DNA from: Martelella mediterranea DSM 17316
Lineage (GTDB): Bacteria > Pseudomonadota > Alphaproteobacteria > Rhizobiales > Rhizobiaceae
Assembly: GCF_002043005.1 (NCBI RefSeq)
Contig: NZ_CP020330.1
Location: 2,436,001-2,500,000, forward strand
Direction of reading: 5' to 3'
DNA length: 64,000 bases
Shown here: piece by piece, positions 7,520 to 15,381 of the stretch
Layout of the letters: every line of letters begins with the position of its first letter
How positions within the stretch are numbered: the first letter of the stretch is position 1
Notes under the pieces: model-generated
What the model was told of the DNA's origin: nothing
Database searches by the model: none
What the model saw: only the letters and a program-made list of their open reading frames with translations
Position numbers and translations under genes: made by a program

Positions 7520-8368
7520 ATGTCTGAAAAAATCTGGTTTATCACAGGGGCCTCACGCGGTTTCGGCCGCATCTGGGCCGAAGATGCGCTCAAGCGGGGT
7601 GACAAGGTCGTTGCAACGGCGCGATCGCTGGACGCCGTCGCGCCGCTTGCCGATACATTTGGCGATGCCGTCCTGCCGCTGGCGCTGGACGTCACAAACA
7701 GCGACCAGGTAGCCGAAGCCGTCGCCAGGGCGCACGCGCATTTTGGCCGTCTGGATGTGGTCCTGAACAATGCGGGCTATGCGCTCATCGGTGCGATCGA
7801 GGAAGGGAGCCTCGACGAGGTTCGTGCCGAGTTCGACACCAACGTCTTCGGCGCCCTCTCCGTCATCCAGGCGGCCCTGCCGTTCCTGCGGGCGCAAAAG
7901 AGCGGCCACATCGTCGGCGTCTCGAGCGTTGCGGGGGTCTATGCCGGCGCGATCACCGGCTTCTACAACGCCTCCAAATGGGCGTTCGAAGCGCTCCACG
8001 AGAGCCTGTCACAGGAAGTCGCGCAGTTCGGCATCAAGGTCACGATGCTGGAACCCGGTCCGTATGCAACGGACTTTTCGAGCCAGTCCTCGCTGAAGCT
8101 TACCACCGGCCTCAATGCCTATGCGGAAACGAGAGCGCAGGCGTTTGCCGGCGGTGCGACCACGAATTTCGGCGATCCTGCCGCAACCTCGACGTTGCTG
8201 TTCACGGTTGTGGATTCGGCGGAGCCTCCGCTACGCATCTTCCTTGGCACGGAAGGGCTGTCAGTGGCGCGCGCGGCCTATGCCGAGCGTCTTGCCTTGT
8301 GGGAAGCCTGGGAGGAGGTTTCGAATGCGGCCCAGGGCGCGCCCAGGAAGAAAGTCATCGACCTTTGA
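7520..8368 (+). CDS. Classical short-chain dehydrogenase/reductase
   Basis: 282 residues from the ATG at 7520 (MSEKIWFITGASRGFGR); the frame stays open further upstream but that part is coding for the preceding SDR. TGASRGFGR is the nucleotide-binding loop, NNAGYALIGAIEE follows, GVSSVAG carries the catalytic Ser, and FYNASKWAFEALHESL carries YxxxK. This is the SDR subgroup often named oxidoreductase with the SKWA(L/V)EG motif. It follows the previous SDR by 62 bp in the same direction, so the two may be co-transcribed and TetR-controlled. Confidence 0.88.
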   Translation: MSEKIWFITGASRGFGRIWAEDALKRGDKVVATARSLDAVAPLADTFGDAVLPLALDVTNSDQVAEAVARAHAHFGRLDVVLNNAGYALIGAIEEGSLDEVRAEFDTNVFGALSVIQAALPFLRAQKSGHIVGVSSVAGVYAGAITGFYNASKWAFEALHESLSQEVAQFGIKVTMLEPGPYATDFSSQSSLKLTTGLNAYAETRAQAFAGGATTNFGDPAATSTLLFTVVDSAEPPLRIFLGTEGLSVARAAYAERLALWEAWEEVSNAAQGAPRKKVIDL

Positions 8369-8477
8369 CCGGGATGTAAAACGAGGCCGGAGCATTGCCG
8401 CGCCGGCCTCGTGCAGGCAAGGGCGAACCGGCTGCCGCCGTCGCGCTGCGGCCGGAAATCGGCTGATGGAGCCGGTC

Positions 8478-8745
8478 ATACCAAGGACCGATGATTAGAA
8501 CCCATATGACCGGAGCGATTTTGAAAGCCGGCTAGGCGAAAACCGCAGTCGTAGCATAGCTACGGCGAGGATTTTCAACGACGCGGGCTTTCAAAAGCGC
8601 CCGGCCCTGAAAGGGTGCGGCTGGAATGGCCCCCGAGGGCGTCAAAATCCTCGCGCGATGCTCCAGCATCGCTCTGCGGTGTTTTCCTACTCGGATGGCC
8701 ATTCCAGCGCGCATCATATGGATCCTAATCATCGGTCCTTGGTAT
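8478..8745. repeat. 268-bp palindromic (MITE-/RIME-like) intergenic element
   Basis: The outer 32 bp at 8478-8509 and 8714-8745 are inverted copies with about two mismatches. Inside, each arm carries a similar module in opposite orientation: AAAAC...CCGCAG, then a small hairpin, then GCGAGGATTTT. In the left arm the hairpin is CGTAGCATAGCTACG; in the right arm it is a GCGATGCTGGAGCATCGC-type stem. A GGCTGGAATGGCC block near 8620-8632 recurs inverted near 8695-8707. No coding frame is convincing. It resembles mosaic palindromic elements described from rhizobia or a non-autonomous transposon. Confidence 0.8.
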
Positions 8746-8771
8746 CAGGCAGCGCGCCGCCCGGCGCTCGG

Positions 8772-9071
8772 TCAAAGGGCGTGCGGCAGGACGTCGAACA
8801 TGTGCATGACGGGCGGTGCGGCGAGCAACGGCGCGGTCAGCGGCCGGTTGGCCGCCATATGCGACGATGCCCGGTGCGCGGCGAGCGCGGCCTCGTCCTC
8901 GTAGATTTCGATCAGCGTGTAGCTGTCGGCAAGGGTGCGCGACCTGAACAGTTCGTACAGGCGATTACCCGGTTCGCTGGCACGCACCGCGGCGGCCTGA
9001 GCGGCAAAGAGGCGCTCGAATGTCGCCGCGTTGCCCGGCGTCACCGTGAGTTCGACCATCATCCCGATCAT
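8772..9071 (-). CDS. ABM-domain (antibiotic biosynthesis monooxygenase-like) protein
   Basis: About 99 residues from the ATG at 9071, which has GAGG 8 bases upstream; a further ATG five codons earlier overlaps that ribosome site. A single ferredoxin-like ABM fold: MVELTVTPGNAATFERLFAA, then NRLYELFRSR, then YTLIEIYEDEAALAAHRAS, the usual strand-helix-strand pattern with the late His. Family members include quinol monooxygenases such as YgiN and heme-degrading enzymes. Here it lies in a minus-strand group with a cysteine hydrolase, a GST and an SDR, which suggests aromatic or quinone detoxification. Confidence 0.85.
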   Translation of the reverse strand: MIGMMVELTVTPGNAATFERLFAAQAAAVRASEPGNRLYELFRSRTLADSYTLIEIYEDEAALAAHRASSHMAANRPLTAPLLAAPPVMHMFDVLPHAL

Positions 9072-9141
9072 TGTATCGCCTCGCATCTGTAGCTGGACGG
9101 AAGCCCGGCCCCGCCGCGGGGCCGGATCCAGTTTTCAATCA

Positions 9142-9738
9142 TCATGCCTGCGACAGAAACGTCTGCGTGGTGAAGGCGTTGGCATAGAAAGGTGCGATCT
9201 CGGCCACGAAATCGTCCTGCTGCTTGCGGGTATAGCCGGATGACGCGTCGTAGATGACGTTGGTGTTGTAGCCGAGGTCGTGCGCGTTGCGCATCGAGGA
9301 TTCGACGCACTGGCGTAGCGAGAAGCCGGCGAGATAGATGTCGAAAATGCGGTTGTTGCGCAGATAGCCATCGAGCGTGGTTCCGACGAAGACGCTGCTG
9401 CCGCCGGCGCGCTCGCGGACGACATGCTCGCCCTCCGCAGGCTCGAAGCCGGGGAAGAAATCGGCTTGCTCGCCCAGGAACGAGCCATAGTCGCGCATCA
9501 TCTTGCGCAGGCCGTATTTTGCCTCGCCCAGGACCTTGAAAGTGGGCTCGAACTTCAGAGAGGCGTGGATCACGTGCATGCCGCGACTCCGGGCCTCTGC
9601 GAGGATGAGCTTCGAATTGGCGATGGCGGTGTCGACCTGCTCGAGGTCCTGAAACGACGGATAGATGCCACCGGTCGGCGAAAGCCAGTCGTTGACATAT
9701 TCGATCAGGATCAAGGCGCTCTTGGATGCATCGGTCAT
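9142..9738 (-). CDS. Isochorismatase-fold cysteine hydrolase with altered triad
   Basis: 198 residues, the usual length. The first strand reads SALILIEYVNDWLSPTGG where most members have DMQNDF-like sequence, so the catalytic Asp appears as Glu. The nucleophile region is GFSLRQCVESSMRNAHDLGY with the expected Cys at about 150. The Lys normally in the strand before the SxF segment appears to be Arg (VVRERAGGSSVF). Such enzymes hydrolyse imides, nicotinamide or isochorismate. AAGGAG lies seven bases before the ATG. Substrate is unknown, and the triad changes make even hydrolase activity uncertain. Confidence 0.82.
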   Translation of the reverse strand: MTDASKSALILIEYVNDWLSPTGGIYPSFQDLEQVDTAIANSKLILAEARSRGMHVIHASLKFEPTFKVLGEAKYGLRKMMRDYGSFLGEQADFFPGFEPAEGEHVVRERAGGSSVFVGTTLDGYLRNNRIFDIYLAGFSLRQCVESSMRNAHDLGYNTNVIYDASSGYTRKQQDDFVAEIAPFYANAFTTQTFLSQA

Positions 9739-9849
9739 AGTGTAACTCCTTCAGATTTTTTGTGGTGCTAGAACGCCGTGCGTCCTTCTGGACGCACAAG
9801 GACGCTCTAACTTATTGAATTTGCGCATCGTTTTTTTCGAGCCGATGCG

Positions 9850-10524
9850 CTAAGCGGCGATCATCGCGCCGTGCTGGCGCAGGTGATCGCGGAACAGCTC
9901 GGGATAGGCGTCGGTCACGGCGTTCCGGACGCTGGGGCGCCCGGCAAGTGCCGCGCGCCACGGCGCCACGCGGGGCAGGCCGGCGAAGATCGGGGCCGCC
10001 ACTTCCGGGTCGATGATCCCGAAATAGCGGAACAGCGGTGCGTAGACCGCATCGACCAGACCAAACGCGGCCCCTGCGAAATAGGGCCCGTCACCCAGTT
10101 CCGCCTCGAGCTTGCTCAGCCGATCGCGGAAGGCGGCTCGTTTGGTGTCGGCGGTCTCCGTGTCCTTGGCGTGGAGGAACTGCCACCCTTCGGCAAAGGT
10201 CTGGGTGGCGAATTCGATCCAGGCGCGGTGGCGGGCACGCAGCAATGCATCGTCGGGATACATTGCCGCGCCACCCTGCGTTTCGTTCAGATATTCGCAG
10301 ATCACCACGCTTTCGAAGAGGATCGCATCCCCGCCGTCGGGCTGGCGCACCTTCAGTACCGGCACCTTGCCGGTCGGCGACAGCGCCAGAAACCAGTCGG
10401 GCTTGGCCGACAGATCGATATTGACCCGGTCGAACGCCACACCCTTCTCGAGCAGGACGATCGCGGCGCGCTGCACGAACGGGCACAGCGGGTGGCTGAC
10501 GAGAGTCAGGTTTTGCGCAGTCAT
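9850..10524 (-). CDS. Glutathione S-transferase family protein
   Basis: 224 residues from the ATG at 10524 (MTAQNLTLVSHPLCPFVQRA). The N-terminal thioredoxin fold has CPF at about 14-16 as the likely catalytic Cys, LSPTGKVPVLKV with the cis-Pro, and LFESVVICEYLNE for glutathione gamma-Glu binding. An all-helical C-terminal domain follows, with the N-capping FGLVDAVYAPLF pattern. The Cys suggests an omega/beta-like thioltransferase or dehalogenase role rather than Tyr-type conjugation. It sits just downstream of the SDR at 10553 in the same orientation. Confidence 0.88.
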   Translation of the reverse strand: MTAQNLTLVSHPLCPFVQRAAIVLLEKGVAFDRVNIDLSAKPDWFLALSPTGKVPVLKVRQPDGGDAILFESVVICEYLNETQGGAAMYPDDALLRARHRAWIEFATQTFAEGWQFLHAKDTETADTKRAAFRDRLSKLEAELGDGPYFAGAAFGLVDAVYAPLFRYFGIIDPEVAAPIFAGLPRVAPWRAALAGRPSVRNAVTDAYPELFRDHLRQHGAMIAA

Positions 10525-10552
10525 GATAGTGCCTCTCTGTGCGGAGAACGGA

Positions 10553-11311
10553 TCAGAGCGACTGGCCGCCCGATATGTCGAACGTCGTGCCATTGGCCCA
10601 ACCGAGATCGTCGGACAGGATGGCGGCGACTGCGCCACCGATATCGTCGGGCTCGCCGACGCGGCCGAGCGCGATCGTTGCGGCGACAAAATCGTTGATG
10701 TTCTTATCGTCGCGCACACCGCCACCGCCGAAATCGGTCGCAATGGCACCCGGCGCGATCGCGTTGACGCGGATCTGGCGTGGGCCGAGCTCGACGGCCA
10801 TGAACTTCGTCAGCGTCTGCATCGCCGCCTTGGCCGCGGCATAGAGGCCATAGCCCGCCATCGTCGTGCGAACAAAGGCGGTGGAAACGTTCAGGATGCG
10901 CCCGCCATCGGCGATCAGCGGCAGCAGTTTCTGGGTCAGGAACAGCGGTCCGCGCAGGTGCATGTCGACCATCCGGTCGAACTGATCCTCGCTCGCGTCG
11001 GCCACCATCGCATAGACGCCTTCGCCGCCATTGTTCACCAGATAGTCGAACCGTTCGACGCCGAAGGTCTTTTCCAGCGTGTCGGCGACGGCGCGGGTGA
11101 AGTCGGGAAAGCTTGCCGTGTCGGTGACGTCGAGCGCCATCATCGCCGCCTTTCCGCCCAGGGCCTCGATTTCGTCAACCAGCGTCTGGGCTTCTGCGGC
11201 GCTGCTTCGGTAGGTGCCGATAATGTTGACGCCGCGCCGGGCGAGATGCAGCGCCATATTGCGGCCGAGGCCGCGGCTGGCACCGGTGATAAGGGCTGTT
11301 TTCGTGGTCAT
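10553..11311 (-). CDS. Short-chain dehydrogenase/reductase (FabG-like)
   Basis: 252 residues. TGASRGLGRNMALHLARRG is the cofactor loop. YLVNNGGEG replaces the common NNAG. LNVSTAF holds the catalytic Ser, and GLYAAAKAAMQTL holds the Tyr-Lys pair. The C-terminus has INDFVAATIALGRVGEPDDI and NGTTFDISGGQSL, as in FabG-type SDRs. First gene of a minus-strand group (SDR, GST, hydrolase, monooxygenase) and divergent from the AraC regulator at 11481, which probably controls it. Substrate unknown. Confidence 0.88.
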   Translation of the reverse strand: MTTKTALITGASRGLGRNMALHLARRGVNIIGTYRSSAAEAQTLVDEIEALGGKAAMMALDVTDTASFPDFTRAVADTLEKTFGVERFDYLVNNGGEGVYAMVADASEDQFDRMVDMHLRGPLFLTQKLLPLIADGGRILNVSTAFVRTTMAGYGLYAAAKAAMQTLTKFMAVELGPRQIRVNAIAPGAIATDFGGGGVRDDKNINDFVAATIALGRVGEPDDIGGAVAAILSDDLGWANGTTFDISGGQSL

Positions 11312-11480
11312 GGTGTATCCTCATTGGATGGTTGTTGTATGAAGCGGCACCATCGCGGCACCCTTCCATTATCCCGAAGATAGGTGATGCCTGTCCGCAA
11401 TGCCCCTCCGATCCGCTCAAGTTTTTGCCTGATTGTCTCAATCGCCTTGCGGCGTGGATCGGGCGTGCTATGATCTGACC

Positions 11481-12377
11481 ATGACAGACGATCTCAGACC
11501 GCATATCGACATCGCGCTGCGCCACGCGCGACCCGGATTGACCGTCTCGGCGATCCCGCGGCTGGAAATCAGCGTGGGCGAGGCGACCACGGACAAGGCC
11601 CCGTGCCTGTATCGCTCGATGATCTGCTTCATTCTGCAGGGGTCGAAGCAAGTTGCGATCAACGAGGATCTTTTAAGTTACGATCCCGCGCATTACCTCA
11701 TCAGCGCACTCGATCTGCCGCTCATCGGCCAGATACTGGATGCCGATGACGGCCAGCCCTATGTTGCGGTGTCGCTGGTTCTGGACCCCGCTCTGCTGGC
11801 CGATATTGCCTCGACCATGCCGCAGGTTCGCGACGGCGATCCCCGTGGCATCGGCATTGCGATCAACCCGATGACGGCGCCGCTGCGCGACACGCTGCTG
11901 CGGCTTTTGTCCCTGCTCGATACCCCGGACGACATTCCCGTGCTTGCCCCCATGGCGGAACGGGAATTGCTTTATCGTCTCCTTCAGGGGCCGCAGGGGC
12001 GCCTGTTGCGCCAGATCGCCCAGCCCGAGGGCGCGCTAGGCCGTATCCGGCGCGCTGTGGGGTGGATCCGGGACAACCAGAACGCCCGCCTGAGCATCGA
12101 GGCGCTGTGCGATGCAAGCGGCATGAGCCGCGCCAGCCTGCATCGCCACTTTCTGGCGATGACCGGCCTGAGCCCGCTTCAGTATCAGAAACAGCTTCGG
12201 CTTCAGGAAGCGCGCCAACTGTTGCTGGCCGGGGACCATAATGCATCCGAGGTCGCCTTCGCGGTCGGTTATGAGAGCGCTTCGCAATTCAGCCGCGAAT
12301 ATCTCCGGCAATTCGGAGCCCCGCCGGCACGCCACGTTCGCCAGGTCAGGCAGGCGATCGGTGGCGCCATGGGCTGA
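11481..12377 (+). CDS. AraC-family transcriptional regulator (AraC_N type)
   Basis: 298 residues from the ATG at 11481 (MTDDLRPHIDIA); an upstream start at 11433 is possible. The N-terminal sensor is of the AraC_N type (YRSMICFILQGSKQVAINED, then LISALDLPLIGQI). The C-terminal double helix-turn-helix spans about 195-290 (SIEALCDASGMSRASLHRHF, then EVAFAVGYESASQFSREYLR). AraC_N proteins often activate adjacent SDR or aldo-keto genes involved in aldehyde stress. The divergent SDR at 11311 is the natural target. No clear operator repeat was seen in the 169-bp gap. Confidence 0.88.
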   Translation: MTDDLRPHIDIALRHARPGLTVSAIPRLEISVGEATTDKAPCLYRSMICFILQGSKQVAINEDLLSYDPAHYLISALDLPLIGQILDADDGQPYVAVSLVLDPALLADIASTMPQVRDGDPRGIGIAINPMTAPLRDTLLRLLSLLDTPDDIPVLAPMAERELLYRLLQGPQGRLLRQIAQPEGALGRIRRAVGWIRDNQNARLSIEALCDASGMSRASLHRHFLAMTGLSPLQYQKQLRLQEARQLLLAGDHNASEVAFAVGYESASQFSREYLRQFGAPPARHVRQVRQAIGGAMG

Positions 12378-12734
12378 CCGGGCGCCGTCCGCGACCCGGG
12401 TGCTCGCTTCGCTGACAAAATGCGGAAACTTATGAATCACAGCAAAACCGTCTTGGGAATCCTGAATGTCGAGCCGTCCTAGAGCTCTGCTTAAAGAATC
12501 GCGCAGTTGAAGAGAGCGCCACCTCTCTCGTGCGCGAACGAGGAGAAATCGCGGCGATGCCCTTTGAGATCGCTGTGAAGCGCTTGGGGCCCGAGCAGGG
12601 ACTAGAGTCGAGTTGGCTGCTGCGTTAGGTTTCAGACAAGAGGAGTCGAAAATCCCACCTAGCACCCCGGCCCATTCGCGTACGGAGTTTCCGTCGCTGA
12701 CAAAGCTTAAGTATCTTAAATATAAAGATATTTT
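12378..12734. other. Intergenic stretch without recognisable gene
   Basis: About 357 bp between the AraC gene and the 3' end of tRNA-Met. Long open frames cross it on the minus strand but begin inside the tRNA and show no protein family. It could contain decayed mobile DNA, as regions 3' of tRNA genes often do, but no direct repeat or recombinase motif was found. Confidence 0.5.
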
Positions 12735-12811
12735 TGGTAGCGGAGGAGGGATTTGAACCCCCGACACAAGGATTATGATTCCTCTGCTCTAACCTACTGA
12801 GCTACTCCGCC
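12735..12811 (-). tRNA. tRNA-Met (CAU), elongator type
   Basis: 77 nt with genome-encoded CCA. The acceptor arm GGCGGAG pairs with CTCCGCT. The D-arm has AGCTCAG, the anticodon loop is ATCATAA with CAT at its centre, and the T-arm has GGTTCAAATCC. The sequence pattern is that of the alphaproteobacterial elongator tRNA-Met rather than initiator tRNA, which would lack the first base pair. Ile2 (lysidine) with CAU is an alternative not excluded by eye. Confidence 0.93.
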
Positions 12812-13042
12812 AACCTGCGCACCGTCGGGCGGTGACAAGGGATCCGGCGCTTTGCGCGGGACGGGGCGTTATTAGGGCCTGCGGCAGGGGGTGTCAAGCG
12901 TCAAGGGCGGGTTTTCCGATCGGTTTGCGGGAGAGGTTTTCGCGCCCGGCGCGGCAGCTTGATCCGGGGCGGCGATGCCGGCGCAATCTTTGCTCGAAAT
13001 CTCCGGCGAAAAGGCCTATATGGGCCGGACGAAGGAGCTTAT

Positions 13043-13489
13043 ATGGCGATTGAAAACAAAAGCGAGGACTGGCAGGGGCGCTATTCGCCCAGTCTCGAGA
13101 GCGTGGAATCGCTGGCGATCGAGGCCTATGCCAAATTGCCCGAGGCGTTTCGGGCGCTGACCGGCGACCTCGTGATCGAGATCGCCGATTTTCCGAGCGA
13201 CGAGGTATTCGAGGACATGGCGCTGGAAACGCCCTTCGATCTGCTCGGCCTGTTCGAGGGCCGCGGCGTTTCGGAGCGCTTCACCATGGAAACCGGCGAG
13301 ATGGTCAACCGGATCACCCTCTATCGCCGACCGATCCTCGATTACTGGGCCGAAAACGAGGAAACGCTGGGCGATATCGTCAGCCACGTGCTGATCCACG
13401 AGATCGGCCACCATTTCGGCCTGTCGGATGACGACATGGAGCGGATCGAGGAAAGCGTCGACGACGACGCGGACGACGCCCGGCGCTGA
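13043..13489 (+). CDS. Minimal zinc metallopeptidase family protein (zincin-like)
   Basis: 148 residues. GAAGGAG lies upstream of the ATG. Near the C-terminus the zinc motif HEIGHHFGLSDDDM gives HExxHxxGxxD with two His, the catalytic Glu and a third Asp ligand. The remaining protein is short, acidic and without signal peptide, matching the PF06262-type 'metallopeptidase family' small cytoplasmic zincins of unknown substrate. It ends DDDADDARR. Confidence 0.88.
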   Translation: MAIENKSEDWQGRYSPSLESVESLAIEAYAKLPEAFRALTGDLVIEIADFPSDEVFEDMALETPFDLLGLFEGRGVSERFTMETGEMVNRITLYRRPILDYWAENEETLGDIVSHVLIHEIGHHFGLSDDDMERIEESVDDDADDARR

Positions 13490-13508
13490 CGCGCCGGACG
13501 CTGTCTCA

Positions 13509-14147
13509 TCAATCCGGACGGATGAAATCGCCGGTCTTGTTGTCCATCACCCACAATTCGCCCGATGAAATGTCGAACCAGGCGCCGTAGAGCTTCAGCT
13601 TGCCCTGTTTCTCGGCCTCCTTCACATTCGGGAAGGAGCGCAGATTGGCGAGCGAGTTGCGGATTGAAATCCGCTCCAGCGCGGTCTGGCGCTCGCCTTC
13701 CGTCATGATCGAATTGGAGTTGATCTGGGCGGCGGCGGGCTTCAGCAGGTTGATCCACTTGCCGATGAAATCCCCCGGCGACAGCGGATCGGCATTGGGC
13801 GAAAGCGCTGCGTGGATGCCGCCGCAGCGACCATGGCCGAGCACCACGATATTCTTGACCTTCAGCCCCTCGACCGCGAATTCGAGGGCGGCGGAGGTGC
13901 CGTGATACTGGCCGTCCGGCTCATAGGGCGGCACCATGTTGGCGACATTGCGCACCACGAAAAGCTCGCCCGGGCTGGCATCGAAAATCGTTTCGGGCGC
14001 GGCCCTGGAATCACAGCAGGCAATGAACAATGTCTGTGGTTTCTGCCCTTCCTCGGCGAGTTGGCGATAGCGGGCGCTTTCTTCGACATAGCGTCCGGAC
14101 ATGAAGTTCTTGTAGCCATCGAGAAGGTATTTGGGGAAAGAGTCCAT
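13509..14147 (-). CDS. Beta-class carbonic anhydrase
   Basis: Interconverts CO2 and bicarbonate in the cytoplasm. 212 residues from the ATG at 14147 (MDSFPKYLLDGYKNF), with AAGGA upstream. The zinc ligands are seen in order: Cys and Asp-Arg of FIACCDSRAAPE, then His and Cys of LGHGRCGGI. VVRNVANMVPP is the conserved dimer and active-site segment. A longer frame continues upstream but would run through the palindromic repeat at 14170. Single gene, convergent with the metallopeptidase. Confidence 0.93.
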   Translation of the reverse strand: MDSFPKYLLDGYKNFMSGRYVEESARYRQLAEEGQKPQTLFIACCDSRAAPETIFDASPGELFVVRNVANMVPPYEPDGQYHGTSAALEFAVEGLKVKNIVVLGHGRCGGIHAALSPNADPLSPGDFIGKWINLLKPAAAQINSNSIMTEGERQTALERISIRNSLANLRSFPNVKEAEKQGKLKLYGAWFDISSGELWVMDNKTGDFIRPD

Positions 14148-14169
14148 CAGTCTGCCGTCCTTCTTCCAA

Positions 14170-14267
14170 AGCATTTCCGGAGGAAACCGGATCACCGGAA
14201 ATGCTCTATCTATTGTTTTTAAGCGCGTCCGGACGGAAAACCGGTATCCACTTTTCCTGAACGCGCT
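14170..14267. repeat. Two adjacent rhizobial-type palindromic intergenic repeats
   Basis: AGCATTTCCGG at 14170-14180 pairs with CCGGAAATGCT at 14195-14205. It is followed by AGCGCGT (14222-14228) pairing with ACGCGCT (14261-14267) around CCGGACGGAAAACCGG and a CCACTTTTCC block. This composite is familiar from many intergenic regions in Hyphomicrobiales genomes. It may act as a transcript-end hairpin for the pyridoxal kinase gene, whose stop is at 14288. Confidence 0.75.
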
Positions 14268-14287
14268 CTCAGTGCCGTGTTGGTTCT

Positions 14288-15169
14288 TCAGCTTCTTTTA
14301 CGTCGCCGGGACGGATGCATCAATTGACGAAGGCCAACTTTTGCGAATGGCGCCCGCAGACTTTGCGCATCCTTTTCCGGCATCAACTCGTCAGCGCCTT
14401 CGCGCACCGCGCGCGTCAGGGTTTCGAATACGGAAGCGGTCGATTTTTCAAGCGCCTCGGCCGGCGGCTTGCCGGCGAGCCTTGCGGCCAGAAACAGCGC
14501 GGAAAACAGGTCGCCGAGCCCGTTCGGCGGATTTTCGACGCGCGCATGCTCGGCAAGCAGGGCCTGTCTGCGATCGACGAACAGCGCCGCCACGCCCTGC
14601 TTCAGCATCGAATGGGCCGAGGTGACCACGACTTCCGCAGGACCGAGCGCAAGCGCGGCGTCGATCGTCGCCGTATTGTCCTCAAGCGCGCGTCCCGCAA
14701 GCCATGAAAGTTCGAATCGGTTGGGGGTCGCGATATCGGCGAGCGGCAGAAGCCGGTCGCGGATCGCGATCGCGGTCTCGTCCCCGACATAGAGCCCGCC
14801 CTCATCGCCGATCACGGGATCGCAGAGATAGAGGAGATCGGGATTTTCGGCGCGCAGGCCTTGGACCAGTTTTGCGATCCCTTCGGCCTGGCCGGCATTC
14901 GCGAGATAGCCGCTGATGACGGCGCGAACCTCGCCGCGCCAGCGGCTTTCTCCGAGTTCGCGCAGCGCCGTCGCGAAAGCCTCGCCTTCAAATTGCAGCC
15001 GCGTCGCGCGCCCGTGGCCGGGGTGCCAGGGCAGCACGACGGTGGGCACGGACCATGTGTTGTGACCAAGCGTTTCCAGTGCAAAGACGATGGCGCGGTT
15101 GCCAATCTTGCCGCGCATGACGTAGCTTGAAATCGCGATAACGGCGCCATCAGGCATTTCGAATGTCAT
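14288..15169 (-). CDS. pdxY: Pyridoxal kinase
   Basis: Phosphorylates pyridoxal in the B6 salvage pathway, using ATP. 293 residues from the ATG at 15169 (MTFEMPDGAVIAISSYVM). The ribokinase-like features are ISSYVMRGKIGNRA at the start, ISGYLANAGQAEGI, LYLCDPVIGDEGGLYV, ATPNRFELSWL, and the C-terminal anion-hole motif NGLGDLFSALFLAARL, where Asp is the catalytic base. This matches the PdxY type (about 286 aa). It is divergent from the NAD-GDH gene. Confidence 0.9.
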   Translation of the reverse strand: MTFEMPDGAVIAISSYVMRGKIGNRAIVFALETLGHNTWSVPTVVLPWHPGHGRATRLQFEGEAFATALRELGESRWRGEVRAVISGYLANAGQAEGIAKLVQGLRAENPDLLYLCDPVIGDEGGLYVGDETAIAIRDRLLPLADIATPNRFELSWLAGRALEDNTATIDAALALGPAEVVVTSAHSMLKQGVAALFVDRRQALLAEHARVENPPNGLGDLFSALFLAARLAGKPPAEALEKSTASVFETLTRAVREGADELMPEKDAQSLRAPFAKVGLRQLMHPSRRRKRS

Positions 15170-15381
15170 ATTGGGCCCTGTTGGTGCCTGGGGTGAATGC
15201 AACCCCAACGATAAAACGGCGAAATTGTTTTGCCATTCGCCTCAATTACGCTCTAAATCGCCTATTGGAGCAAGCTGTCAAGCGCCTGTCATGGCCACAG
15301 CGTTTAACGATATCCGAATGGCGCGAAAAATCGCCCAAAATAGCGGCTCGATCCGCTGACATAAAATAAGCTGGAGGAAAC

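Noticed and set aside
12036..12767. 243-codon minus-strand frame starting in tRNA-Met
   Set aside because: Begins within the tRNA (MSGVQIPPPLP is a typical artefact) and ends opposite the AraC gene; no family seen.
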